Positions 32,555 to 44,899 of a stretch of DNA of 64,000 bases are shown here, one piece after another. Position 1 is the stretch's first letter. Each line of letters starts with the position of its first letter. The translations under genes and the position numbers were made by a program. The notes beneath the pieces are model-generated. The model ran no database searches and was not told the origin of the DNA. It was given only the letters and a program-made list of their open reading frames with translations. The DNA comes from Delphinus delphis (Eukaryota; Chordata; Mammalia; Artiodactyla; Delphinidae): contig NC_082692.2 in NCBI RefSeq assembly GCF_949987515.2, positions 85,259,488-85,323,487 of the forward strand. Reading direction: 5' to 3'.

Positions 32555-34600
32555 TGAGAATGGATGAATGAATTGTGGAAGACAATTGGAGTCTACCAGC
32601 CATACCTTCCATTCAGGGATTTTCCCCCTCCCTAACCGAATCCAGGAGAATTAACAGGGAATATTTAACATCAGTTGTCCAACGGACTAACGATAGCAGA
32701 CAACATTTAACTCCCCGAACCCAATCACAATACATAGTTAGCAATATTACTGTGAAAATTTCTTACTTTGAGCAGCAAATATTTTCTTTTAAAATTTTAT
32801 ACAAGAGTAAATATTCATTCATATATGCACATCCTGGGTCTGAAAATATTTTGCTCCTCCATTTTGAACTCCAACTTGAGATTTCAAAAATATATCTTAA
32901 GAGGAAATGTTTAGGAGGACAGGCTGATCAGTGAAAGGGCCTTGGCAACATCTAAGCAGAGAGCCATCATAAAAGAAGGATTGATGTTACTACCAACACA
33001 CAAGGCTGTGCCTGTCCATCTCACAGTGGACCCTATGGAGAAGGGATGAAACTGATTTGATTCGAGACAAGACAGGAGAGGTGAAGGTTTGAGGGTGGGG
33101 CGGGAGGTGGGTAGAGGTGAAACAAGACTGGCATGGAGATAATTATTGATAAAAAGCTGCATGATGGAGACAGAGGCTTCCTCATACGATCTGGTTTAGT
33201 TTTGTTGATGTTTAAAAATTTCCATAAGAAGTTATTGTTTTGCTTGTTTGCTTTGAAGAATGAACCACACACACTCATGCCAGCCTCAGTACTGTCTCTA
33301 GGGAACAGGCCTGTTCCCAGTCATGTGAGAAAACACCACCTGTGAAAACCATTAAAATGGTGCCTGACTTTATAATCTTGTGAAAAATGAAGTGAGAAAA
33401 GAGTCGGGTGAGATTTCTGATAACAGAACCAATGCTGAGTAAAGTCTGTTTATGTGTTTCACCTATCACTGGTCTGGTTTGGCAAAACAAAAGACACAGG
33501 GATATGCTGGGAAGGATGAAGGTTTTCAGTTAGATAACCGGGTTTGTAAGGGCACAGTTTTGGCACACACTTTTCTACAGTTAAAAAAAATGCTGCTCTT
33601 AAAAAAAGGCTCAAGTCAGACATGACGGTTTTCATGAAAATCAATGTTTGCCAAGAAATCCAAAGGTCCGTTTGAGTTTGGCCAGTAGCTGCTGGCATAA
33701 GGTCTATTTCTACCTTAGACAGGATGGAATCCATTCACAATATTTATATCAGACTAGATAGTTGACTTAAGTTTTCTTGCATAAATTCTCACTTTACCTT
33801 ACTTTTAGAAATTCTGGCCTACGAAGTTCCAGCTTCAGTGAGAGACTGTCCCAGGGACTGGAAGAAACAGCACCACCATCTTTATAGCCCAAGACTTTGT
33901 GTGCTTTGCACAGAATTATTTTAAAGGCTCTCCATGAAGCATGATCACAAGGTTTTTGAAACAATGGTTTGATAGGTGCTAACTTTGGTAACAAGTTAAA
34001 AAATAATAACCAAATAGAAGGGTACACTCCTCAGTAAAAATAATAACGATGGAGAGAGGTAACAAATGACAAAGTTCTGTTTTTCTTTGGATCGTAGCGA
34101 GTCAGTAGGTACAGTTCTAAGTTTTCTACACAAGCTTCACATTGGTTCTCTTGGCTGTGTACATGTAGTCTAAGTTTTTAGGTAGCGATTTAAAATATTA
34201 AGTTGATATATATAAAAGCAAAATTTTATAAAAGTTATAAGTCTTTTAACCTGGGGGGAAACGGACGATGGACCCAATCAAATTTTCACCACTTATGAAA
34301 AAGGACATGTTGAACGTTATAGAAAAAGAGCATTGAGCAAAATTACCCATAATTCCACTTGAAGTCTATTTTTCTTATCCAACAAACTGACTAAGGAATG
34401 TTTCTTGAACCCAAACTAAACTGAACCAAAATTAATCCTTCTAGGACCAAGTATGGTACTTAGTACAGCAAAATCCCATACACTTATGGGACACGTTACT
34501 CCAGAGGTAAAGTTACACATAATGTGCATTTGTAAGCCCTGGATGAATAAATAATTACAAAATGGACAATTTTTTTTTGCAACTGTTAGTGGGTTAGCAC
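32555..34600. other. Unique intergenic DNA downstream of PROK2
   Basis: No gene, RNA or confident repeat. Short open frames only. Confidence 0.35.
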
Positions 34601-34636
34601 AGCCACTTTAGTCAGTTAAACACATTCCAGAAGTTG

Positions 34637-34642
34637 TTTATT
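34637..34642 (-). terminator. Probable PROK2 poly(A) signal
   Basis: AATAAA on the minus strand, the first canonical hexamer after the stop at 36427. Confidence 0.5.
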
Positions 34643-35722
34643 TGCAACGTTGAATCCATTTACAACACTTGGTGGGTTTTTCAAGGCCAGGCTACACTGG
34701 CATCGCTGTACGGCCAGCACCTAGCACCCTGCCTAACCACCCATGATCGACACCCTGTTACTATTTGCTGAATCAAGACAGTGAAGTCCTGTGAGTCCAT
34801 TCCTGATCACAGTCAGTTTTGCATGTCATAATTTTCCTTCATGCTCCAAAACCTCACTGATTTAACACATTATTTTTATACTACCTTAAAACTCATGCAA
34901 ACAGAACCTTCCAGTACATAAAATGAAAACTTACACACTGTTAGTGCTATATTACCGACTTCGGAGTCTTTACCCATTTTAGAACGTGGGCTATATAGAA
35001 ATCCGCTTGTAATACGAACTGACAGCTGTGACAAAAATAAGCATATGATATTAAAAATAAATCAAATGATATATAGTACCATCATTATTCTGATACAGAA
35101 TTTTTACACAGCAATATTGATACAGGTACAAATGACGGGATGTCAGGCAATCCATTACAACAGACCTTTGGGTTACAAATAAAGTTTAAATGACAACTTA
35201 ATACCGATTTAAAAATGATAACTAGTGTTATACCAGATTAAAATCAATACTTCCTCTTCAAGTGACATTTTCTAGAACATCTCTAACTAGGAGACTTTCG
35301 TTAAAAAAAAAAAAGCTACTTTATAAAAAGGAAAAGAAATAAATGTAATATTAAACTGGAAAAGTCTTTCAAAAAAATCCCAAATCTAGGAATCTGGACT
35401 AAATTAATTTGACTTCCATTCTTTTTGTCCTCATACTAGTCAAACTGCAGACCTGAAACCCACTTGCATAAGCAGGTTCAGTTAAAGTTCAGAAGCACCC
35501 CTGCCTCCACTCCATATAAGAGAAGTTTGGGGGGTCTAGTTCAACTACACATTCTTTTCACTGTTTAAGTATCAGGCAAAAAGCTTGATTCTCATCAGTG
35601 ATTCTGCCAGGAAGCTCAAGGATGTGGATCCCCACTTTAAAATGCTAGAGGCTCAGAGGGAAATGCCAAACAATAAAATGAGAGTCTTAAAACTCACTGA
35701 GGAGTGAGGGAAAGAGACCAAG

Positions 35723-35724
<2 letters not shown>

Positions 35725-35778
<54 letters not shown>

Positions 35779-35818
35779 GTGTGTGCGTGCGCGCGCGCGT
35801 ATGCGTGCATGTGTGCGC
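35725..35818. repeat. (TG)n/(CG)n alternating purine-pyrimidine tract
   Basis: A long TG run followed by mixed GC/GT/AT alternation. The strict purine-pyrimidine alternation over about 90 bp is a Z-DNA-forming type. In the PROK2 transcript it reads as CA repeats. Confidence 0.92.
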
Positions 35819-36068
35819 ACCCAGTGGGGCAGGGGGTGTTTTAAGAAAAAGGAAGTTTCTGTACCAAAATATCAAATTCCTATTCTCCACACTTCTGTGA
35901 AAATGGACAAGTTATTGGCATTAAAAAAAAGCCAAACCAAAACACAAACAGGGAAATGAATGAAAACTGGCTCCATAATGCCTTGCACTTTACATTTCTA
36001 TTCAAAACATAAATCCGCTTTCGATTAAAAAAAAAAGAAAAGTAACACATCACTTAAAAATCAAAGAG

Positions 36069-36283
36069 AAGGGCTTCCCTGGTGGCGCAGTGGTTGAGAG
36101 TCCGCCTGCCGATGCAGGGGACACGGGTTCGTGCCCCGGTCCGGGAGGATCCCACATGCCGCGGAGCAGCTGGGCCCGTGAGCCATGGCCGCTGAGCCTG
36201 CGCGTCCGGAGCCTGTGCTCCGCAAAGGGAGAGGCCACAACAGTGAGAGGCCCGCGTACCGCAAAAAAAAAAAAAAAAAAAAA
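36069..36283 (+). mobile_element. CHR-2-type SINE inside the PROK2 3'UTR
   Basis: A complete CHR-2: head GGCTTCCCTGGTGGCGCAGT, B-box region GGGTTCGTGCC, end 'AGAGGCCCGCGTACCGC' and a 23-base poly(A). The direct repeat TCAAAGAG lies at 36061-36068 and 36284-36291, extended by A's. It starts 136 bp beyond the PROK2 stop and is antisense to PROK2, so the mRNA would carry a poly(U) tract. Confidence 0.93.
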
Positions 36284-36426
36284 TCAAAGAGGAAAACGTT
36301 ACTTGGAAAGTTGAGGAAGCAATAGCATTTCTTTCTGGCATATTAATTGTTTGGCACAATCACAGGTAAACAGACTTTACGGACATCGTGTGGCTGTTCA
36401 CATTTAAAGTTTCTCCTCTAAAGTGG

Positions 36427-36531
36427 TTACTTTCGGGCTAAACAAGTATATCGGTTAAACGAAGTCCGTGAACAGGCTAAGCCGGGCAGGCATGGACACG
36501 TGTGATGCATTCTCCGTCCAAAAAATGGAAC
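36427..36531 (-). CDS. PROK2: PROK2 exon 4: C-terminal cysteines and stop
   Basis: Acceptor TTTTAG|GTT, then 34 codons [20 protein letters not shown] followed by [14 protein letters not shown] and TAA (36427-36429). The last four cysteines are intact. Ser after LAC and Tyr-Thr before the last Cys differ from the Leu and Phe-Ile I recall in human. Confidence 0.95.
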   Translation of the reverse strand, partial: VPFFGRRMHHTCPCLPGLACSRTSFNRYTCLARK

Positions 36532-39500
36532 CTAAAATAAAAAAGAAAACTGAGTCAGAGCAGGAAATGTTAAAAAAACAAAAACTTTGTTGAGAAATCT
36601 CATTGAATAATAATAGCTAGTGTTTACTGAGTATTAACTATTCATCAAACAGGCTCAGCATTTTTTTTTATGTATTATCCTTTTCCATCCTTACGACCAC
36701 TCTGTGAAGATGGCAAATACTTTAATTTACCCATTTTACAGACAAGAGACTGAGGCACAGAGAGATTAGGAGCTTGCCCAAGGTCACATATCCAGAACTT
36801 GAAGCTTGGCTGGCAGGGGGAGCTGAGGGACCAAGCTTTTAACCAGCAAGCTACACTGCCTTCTACTTGTTCTCATTTTAATTCTTTTTAGAGCGTCCTG
36901 TGACTGCAGCTCCTTGAGAAGAACATAACATTATGGGCACGACCACATGTATACAGTGAGCAAATAAAAATTCACTGATAATGAGAAATATATAACTTCA
37001 TACATTTGTGCAAATATGTGAGGGAGTTCCCTGGTGGCCTAGTGGTTAGGATTTGGTGCTTTCACTGCTGTGGCCTGGGTTCAATCCCCGCTCAGGGAAC
37101 TGAGATTCCGCAAGCCGCACGGCGCGGCCCCCCCCCCCAAAAAAAAATCTATAAGCCCCCCCCCCCCGAAACCATTCCTCCCCCCCACCACCAAAAAAAA
37201 AAGATGTGAGACGAAGTCAAAATTCTGGGTGGGGCAAGGGGATAATAAGAGTAAAATTAGGGAAGGAGGCAAGCTCGATTTGCAGAAATGCAATAAAGCA
37301 AACCTGGGCTTAGGGAGAACCAGCAGTGAAAGGTCAGCTTCATTCCAAGAGCTGTTCAATTGCTATTTCTAAGAGCCCTGCTCATCATGTCTTGGGTGAA
37401 GCCGGGTTGAGGAGGGTCAACCAGCAACTGGGGTGGTGGTTCTCTGTGCCACGGCAAGTGGAGGACCCTCAAAACACGTATGCTTTCTAGAGGCAAAGAG
37501 CAAAAACCATTCTTCCCCCTGTAGGGGTGGTGCTCTCTTGAGAACCTGCGTGCTTTGCAAGTGATAGGGAGAAAGTTTAACCCCAGGCCTGGAGGCAATG
37601 GATATTCAATGAAATGGGATGACAAATTACCCGATTCAGGGTAATACGAGAGAGGCCAGCTCTTACACACTCACGCCTCCGGGATCCTTCTACAGTTTCC
37701 GCAAGGCACGGAAATGCATCCTTCCCGCCTCCCAACTCTTCGGTATCATTCTAGCGTATTTCCTATTCTTTCCACCAAAAGAGGCCGCCCCACACCAGTA
37801 ATCTGTCCTTAGGAGAAAACTGAGATGCATCTTCCAGATGCCCTCTGAATCATTTCTTTATACATCAAACAGAAGGCTGTCTGCAGACAGTGGCAGAACC
37901 ATTCTAACCTTATTGTTAGGGTGCACTGATTGGATGGACCCAATTCTATGGGTGTCCAACAACGGTCAAGGCTGATTACTCTGGGCGTTATCTTTGGGTG
38001 CTCCCATGCTCGTGTTCTTCTTACCTCCTTTTTCCTTTTTCTTCTCTTCCTCTTTCTTCTTTCCTGCCTTCCATTTCCAAAATGGTTCTGGAAGGGCCAG
38101 GGAGATGGTTGAGATCATAAATACACAGGGAAGAAAGGGAAGCAGTAGGACGGCAGGGGAGGTATGAGGTGGACAGGCAGAGCCATTCCAGTTCCGCTGT
38201 CTTTTTGCAAGAGCATTATTTTCAAGGCTCTAACGACAGCGTCTACTCGGGGGCACCTTGGCCATCGGCTCCATGCAGACGCGTGCTAGAATGGTTCTGT
38301 CACTGTGTGTGTCGAAAGGCCCACGGATAGCTGGCTCATGTGTTGCCCCCGAGACTATGTCAGAGGAGGTGGAGGCAGCAGGAATGGCCTGGACAATTAC
38401 AAGTGGATGGTATGAGATGCCATAACTCATGACCTTTATGATCCTTTCGTGACCCTGAGATCTGAGAGATTCCTTTCACCAAGCCCCAAACGACTACACG
38501 AACCAATGGTTCTCAATTTGGGGTGATTCTGCCCCCAGCCCCCCAGGGGACATCTGGTAACGTCCAGAGACATTTTTGTGTGTCACAAATGAGGGGAGGG
38601 GGCAGCACTACCGGCCCCCAGTGGCTACAGGCCAAGGATGTTGCTAAACATCCCATAACTCAGGAGACAGTATCCGCAGCAAAGAATTATCTGGTATAAA
38701 AAAATGCCAAAAAAATGTCAACGGTGCTGAGGTTGAGAAAAATGAACACAGACAGCGATATCCAAGGAGCCTGGAACGAGTGAGCTCTAATTGTAATAAG
38801 GGTGTCAAACTGTATCCGTGGAGAACGCCAAGCATGTGTCTTTTATTCATTCATTCAACAGGCATTTACTGAGTGTCACCAACATATCAGACCCTACTTT
38901 AGGTGCTGCAGATACAGTGACGAACCAAACAGGAAAGGCCTCTGCCCTTCATGGAACTTAAATTTTAATGACAGATACCCAGTAAGATAGCTTCAGGTAC
39001 TCAGAAGAAGTGTCCTCTTGGTTTCAGTGTGGTGCTCTGTGCATCTCGACACCATGGTCACTCTTTGGCTTGTCACGTAGGTCGTCCTCAGCAAAAGTAG
39101 CAGAAAAAAGAAATTAACGCTGGTGGCCTGCCACGGGCCGGGCCACATCAGGGCATCATGTATGAATGTCACACCAAAGCGGGAGCCAGATTTCTGCCTC
39201 GCTTTGACACAAGCCAAGTGGCCTCCTCTTGAGGTGAATTAACGCACCTGACTGAGGTCAGCCAGCTAGAAAAGGAACGTGTCACAGTCAAACCCAGCTC
39301 CATCTTCTTCCAGATACCACCAGGCCCAGACTCCAGGCTCTGGGAAGAAAGGGACTCTTGTCTCTGAGGACACAGCACTCTGCTTGGTACACAGGCATTT
39401 AACAAATATTTTCTCGAGTGTGTCCTAACTCCTGTGCCCACCACAAGCTGTGACCTCCCTGAAGGTAAAGGGGTGACCTTCTCAGGTCCTGGAGCTCCCC

Positions 39501-42500
39501 CTTCACCCCGAGACCCCCTGCCTGGCACTGATCAATGCCACCAAACTCGGAAGCCAAAGGCTCTCGCTTACGTAGGGTCCCTCCAGGGTCTAGGAGGGGC
39601 CCTGGCAACGTGCTCACTAGGTCGTGTGCTTTTGTGAAACCTTCAAAAATATCTTTGTGTTATTCTTTTTCTTACTGAGAGCACCAAGATTGTGGAAGCG
39701 TCAACCTAGATCTGCTCCAACTGAACTTAACATAATGATTAGATTGTCCTGCAGGTCCCTTTATACCTGAATGCCCTTTTCTTACTTTTATGCTTTTTCA
39801 AGATCCAGTCTGTGTTTCTCCCTCCTTCCTCTGAGCCCTTCTTCACTGGACCAGCCTGTAGCAGTTTCCTCCTCCATCTATGAGCTCTTAACCACACAGA
39901 CCACGACTTCTGACACGATACACCCCACAGATAACTTGCCCGTTTCTTGACTGGTCCATTCACAGCTACTTCTACATTCACTGTATGACAAACCTAATAG
40001 GTGTCTGACAGTCACACATGCATGAGAAAGTGTTCATGGAAGATGCATCTTCAGATGTACAAAGAGAGCCAAGGAGCTCGTCACTCAGTACCAACTTGAT
40101 GGTTTACTTTACAATCAACTATACACTCAAGCCAATGTTTCTATTAGTCTAGGTTTCCAACCAGCAAATTCTAGAAGTTACTGAGGCAGAACCTTCAGCA
40201 CTCTTGAGAAGGCATGATTCCCAATACATTCGCAGCACTTTTAAAGAGAAAGCAGTCCTGATACGAAACAGAAGTATTATTCGTGCTGTCTCTCGAAACA
40301 GAGTCAATTGTGTAAAAGAAGGAAACATAATGGGACACGTGCAGAAAAGCCTAGTCACGTGACATAAAGAGTACTGGCCCTATTATAATTTTAATCTTAA
40401 TAAAATCAGGCTTGCTACAACTTTTTCAATAGAAGTACACAGCTCAAAAAAATTCAAATGGTATAACAGTGCATAAAATAAAAATGACAAGTCCCACAGC
40501 TTCTGGTTTTAATAGCTATGCAGAGTGCCACCGTATCTTAATTTGGTAAAGTTCTAAATTGTTTCTTCTAATTTTTTTGGAGTAGGTATATACTCACATA
40601 ACCCTAAATCATGCAGTACGTTATCTGCTCCCATCCTGTGAGTAGAGGGTTAACCTGGGGCCTGGGTTGATGGAGGCCGACCTGACATGGACCTGGGCCT
40701 CCCACTGCAGTGTGTCCCCAGAGAAAGTAAAGAAAAGCAGGGGATGGTGGGTCAGCCTCACTGGTTGGGTGAAACTGCACTTGAGCTGGGGGAGCCTTGA
40801 GCCTCTGGAACTAGGGGGATCATAAAAGATTTGCAAGAAATGAGTGGTAGTTTCTATGAGTCAAGAGGACACCCCCGACACACACGCACCCTGGCAATCA
40901 CGTATGGCAGCCACAGCGCCTGTGTGGACGAGAGAGCAAAAGGAGCTGTGTGCTCAGGGAGCTGACGAGTTCCCAAGGAGGCGAAGGTGCTGTACTTCCT
41001 ACGTTGTGTCCTGTAAGGCTAAGTAAATGAAGTATTAGACAGGTGTGCTCAACCGGGGTGATTCCAGCCTCCTCCAACACCCCCGTCCTCCCTGCCCAGG
41101 GAACACGTGGCAATGTCTGGAAGCACTTTTGGTGGGCACAACTGGGACGGGGTGCTACTGTCATCTAGGGGGGTAGAGGCCAGAGCTGCTGCTAATAAAC
41201 ATCCTACAATGCACAGGGCGGCTCCTACAACAAAGAGTCATCCAGTCTAAAATGTCAAAAGAGCCCAGGTTGAGAAACCCCGTATTAACCTAAAGCATAT
41301 TCATGTCCTGTGAGTCTCTCTGCCAATCTGAACCTGTAATCACGGGCATGAAGCTGTCCTGAGAGAGCAAATGCAGACAGTGGCTCTTGACATCTGTGAC
41401 AGCAAATGAGCATACTTTGTTTCTTCCACCCATCTTTCGCTAAAGTTTGCACTTATATTAGTTATATTTTAGTCAGTATTAAAAAAAAATTTATACTCTA
41501 TTCGGAAATTATAATGTTTCACCATAAGTTGGTTCTGAAATAGAAACAGCTAATAACTTTTTAATTCTTCCTTTTTTTTTTTTTTTAACATGAGCAAGAC
41601 CCAGGTTTTAATCAGAAATTTTTTGCTTCAGGAAAGGAAAATGTATTAGTCAAGGTTTAAAGTGCAGCTCAAAAATAAAAATAGAAAATCAAAATGAGGG
41701 CTAAAAATGTTAACATAAAAAATGGAATGAAATTTAAAAACAAGATTAATTGTTTGAAGGAAACATAGTTGTTAAACTTTTTTGATAAAATAATAAGCAA
41801 TAAGAATAAAAGTACTAGTCACATAATTCTAAACTTCCAAAGCCAATGGGTAATCAGAATGGGATGGACATGGCTAATCTTTATAAACTCTAGAAGTGTG
41901 GGTATTACAAGAAACGAATGTTTCTTAAACAGCAAAGTATTCCCAGTAGACATACGATTTAGTAATGCATTCTTAATTGTTAAAAATCAATACATGTTAA
42001 AACTATTATTTGCCTAAAAATGTGTTTAGAAAACAGGCATCCTATTCTTTTTAAGTAGACATATTTTATTCTATTTTTGAATTATCAAATGTGAAGTTAA
42101 AAACTTTACAATTACAAGACCGTAGCCTAGCAGTGACTGTAGACTCTACAAGTTAATTGATACATCTGAGAAACAAAACAGTAAAATGAACTCAGGGGCC
42201 ACCAGTTTCTACTTAAAGGTCTCAGTTTCATTCATCAAATACTGTTCACCTTATCAAAATAAACAAACATCTGTGGCTAATGTCAAGACCAAACCAGAAT
42301 GGAAAGTTTAAAATTTGAGTAGGTGTAGTCCTCACCTATTCACAGCCCGTGTTTTTAAAGCACCAATACCTGGGACCACAGTCAGAGTTAATCCACTTTA
42401 TTTTTTAACCAAAGAAAAAGAAAACAGGGAGGTAAAAGTAATAAACACATCGCATTAAAAAGAATTTTCTATCTACGTTTTTACCATCTACTAATGAGCT

Positions 42501-44863
42501 CTAAAACTTCAGAGTGGAGTTTCACCAGGATATGTTTATTAAAAAATGTTTGTTCTTGAGTTGTTTTGAATAGAATATAATTGAAAGATACTCTGGAAGA
42601 ACTAGATTTTCACCGGGATAAATTTCGCCCAAGACAAGTAACAACTCTGGGACTAGAACTCGGTCATTGAAATGACCTATGAAAATGTGTTTTCAAGACA
42701 GAAAAATAACCAATATGAAAAGCTGTAACATCGAGGTCTAGAAACACATTTCAAGTGGGCATCTGAGAAGGGGGTAAGTTCAGATCTGACATTAAAATCT
42801 TATTTTTTCAGTACTTCAGTTCTTTTATCACTTAATTCTATTAGGAAAACCCTACTCGGTTATTACAGACTTCGTTATTAAGTGTGATAAAAACACAGCA
42901 CAGAGATGTCCCTGGGTTTACGGCAGGAGAACGACTTTGTTTCCTTTCAGAACTGACCTTGCACTAAACCTCAACTAGAAACTAGACGAACCCGGGGAGG
43001 CAGAATCTGGTTCTCTTGTCAAAATATCTCAGGTTTGGAAAACTCATCGGAACTACAGGATGAGACAGGGACCAACTCTGTACCACTGTCCCTCATCTCA
43101 GTGAGCATCTTCCCCACACAAACCAGTTCGGGTTAACTGCACTGAAAAACATGTTCAAATTAAACACGACGGCAGCTTTCACGGAAGTAGAAGAATATAG
43201 TGGTTAAGACCACACAGACAATGGAGCATCAGACAGAAGTGAAATCCACAGCCTGCCCTCTGACCTATCACCTTGGGACCTCAGCCACTCACTGAGCCCC
43301 TCTGTGGCCGAACGTTGTTGCATGGAAAATAGGACAAAAGTAAATCTTTCTTCGCAGGCTTCCTGTGAATATTACCGTGAGAAACACATCCACAACACTT
43401 AGTATCCAGTGTCTGGTACACCACTGCATCCAACGAGCAGCAACTAGTACTGTGATTCATACAAAAATAGTCGCCCAGAATGTGTCACTCTTCACTCGCT
43501 TTAGCAAACTGGCCCCAAGATTCTCGTACCTGGGGCACACGTGAGGTTATACTAACACTGTACGAAGACAACGTAAGTCTTAAAGGAGGGTGAGTTAAGA
43601 GTCAACTTTTCAGCAACAGCGACTCCAATGGACAAAAGATGACTCTCGTTGGATAAGGCAGATGATAAAAACTGAGATCAAGGTCAAAGGCGGCTGGGGC
43701 TTCACCATCCCTCCCCACCTGGGGTGTGGAGGGGTGGAGTCTGGCACAGAGCCAAACAACTAATGGTTTAAAACATTTCCTGTCTCAAAATGGCCAAGAA
43801 TAAAAGGTGCATATCATGCTTACAAACGACAAGACCGGCTCACAGGGAGGAAAGGTCTAAACACAACAGGAAGTATTTCTCAAGGAAACCACAGGAGAGC
43901 CCAATGCCGTCTTCAGATGGGTCCAATCAACCAGGGGCCCCACTACAGCGCACAGAGCGAAACCCAAGCCAATATACATCCTTCCTTATTTCATTCCAAG
44001 AGAGTCAAAATATTAGCTGTTATCTGTAACTCTGGAGGACGGGAAAGATGTTTGGCACTACTACAGTTTTAAACCCTAAGCCGCATGTGGGAAAAAAAAA
44101 AAAAAAAAAGAAGCAGAAGGTGGAATCTAGCTTGCTTTGAAAACATTCAACCTATTTTAAGACGAGAGGATACCACGTGTAGAGAGAACACTGCAGGCGA
44201 CTGAACTCGCCGCCAACGAGCCACCAGGCCTGGGACTTGTCCTTCAGCACACACCCCTGCCCCTGCACCCCACGTAACTGTTGGGTAAATGAAGACGTAC
44301 CACTAGAAGAGCAAGGCACCTGCAACCTGGCATCCCTGGGGTATCTGGCTGTACTCATACTGTATTTCAAACGTTTTGAATCTGAAGGGCAATGATTCTC
44401 CAGGCTCCACAAACTTCTCTGCTCTCTCCTGCCTGCCACCCACCCCCTTCCAGATGTCTCGTACAGCTGCCCGACCCCTGCAGTCAAGAGAGCCTGCAAC
44501 CCCTGGGGACACAACCTCTAAAGCCCTGTCCAGTCCTGCCATTGGTCCTGCCACTTCTTGGCAATCACTTTTCAAAAGTGGTGTTCAGGGCATTGTGATA
44601 TTGAGCTGTTAGATAATAAACTGGCACGTTAAATATCATGAACCTCCACGGTTGTGAACAAGGCATCCTGTGGAGAGAGTCAAAATAGAGGACTTTCAAG
44701 TGAAGATACAAGAGTGACTGCATCATGGATGATTTTCTGCAAAAACCAAAACACAAACTTATTTACTTCTGCCTTTTCGGCAGGTCTGATGTTAAACATC
44801 TTTTCAAGAGCGTGCATGCTCTGATTTCTGCAAAGAAGCATAAACTACATATATATCTATATA

Positions 44864-44899
<36 letters not shown>

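Larger units (their letters stand above)
34615..36426 (-). other. PROK2: PROK2 3'UTR (probable)
   Basis: Going downstream from the PROK2 stop, the first canonical poly(A) signal on the minus strand is AATAAA at 34637-34642 (+ TTTATT), followed by a TG-rich stretch. This gives a 3'UTR of about 1.8 kb. It would contain an antisense CHR-2 SINE and a long (CA)n run. A non-canonical signal nearer the stop cannot be excluded. Confidence 0.45.

Noticed and set aside
38600..38625. Second CTCF site in the hAT-type element
   Set aside because: The reverse-strand CCACTGGGGGCC has a mismatch in the core and lies in a transposon.
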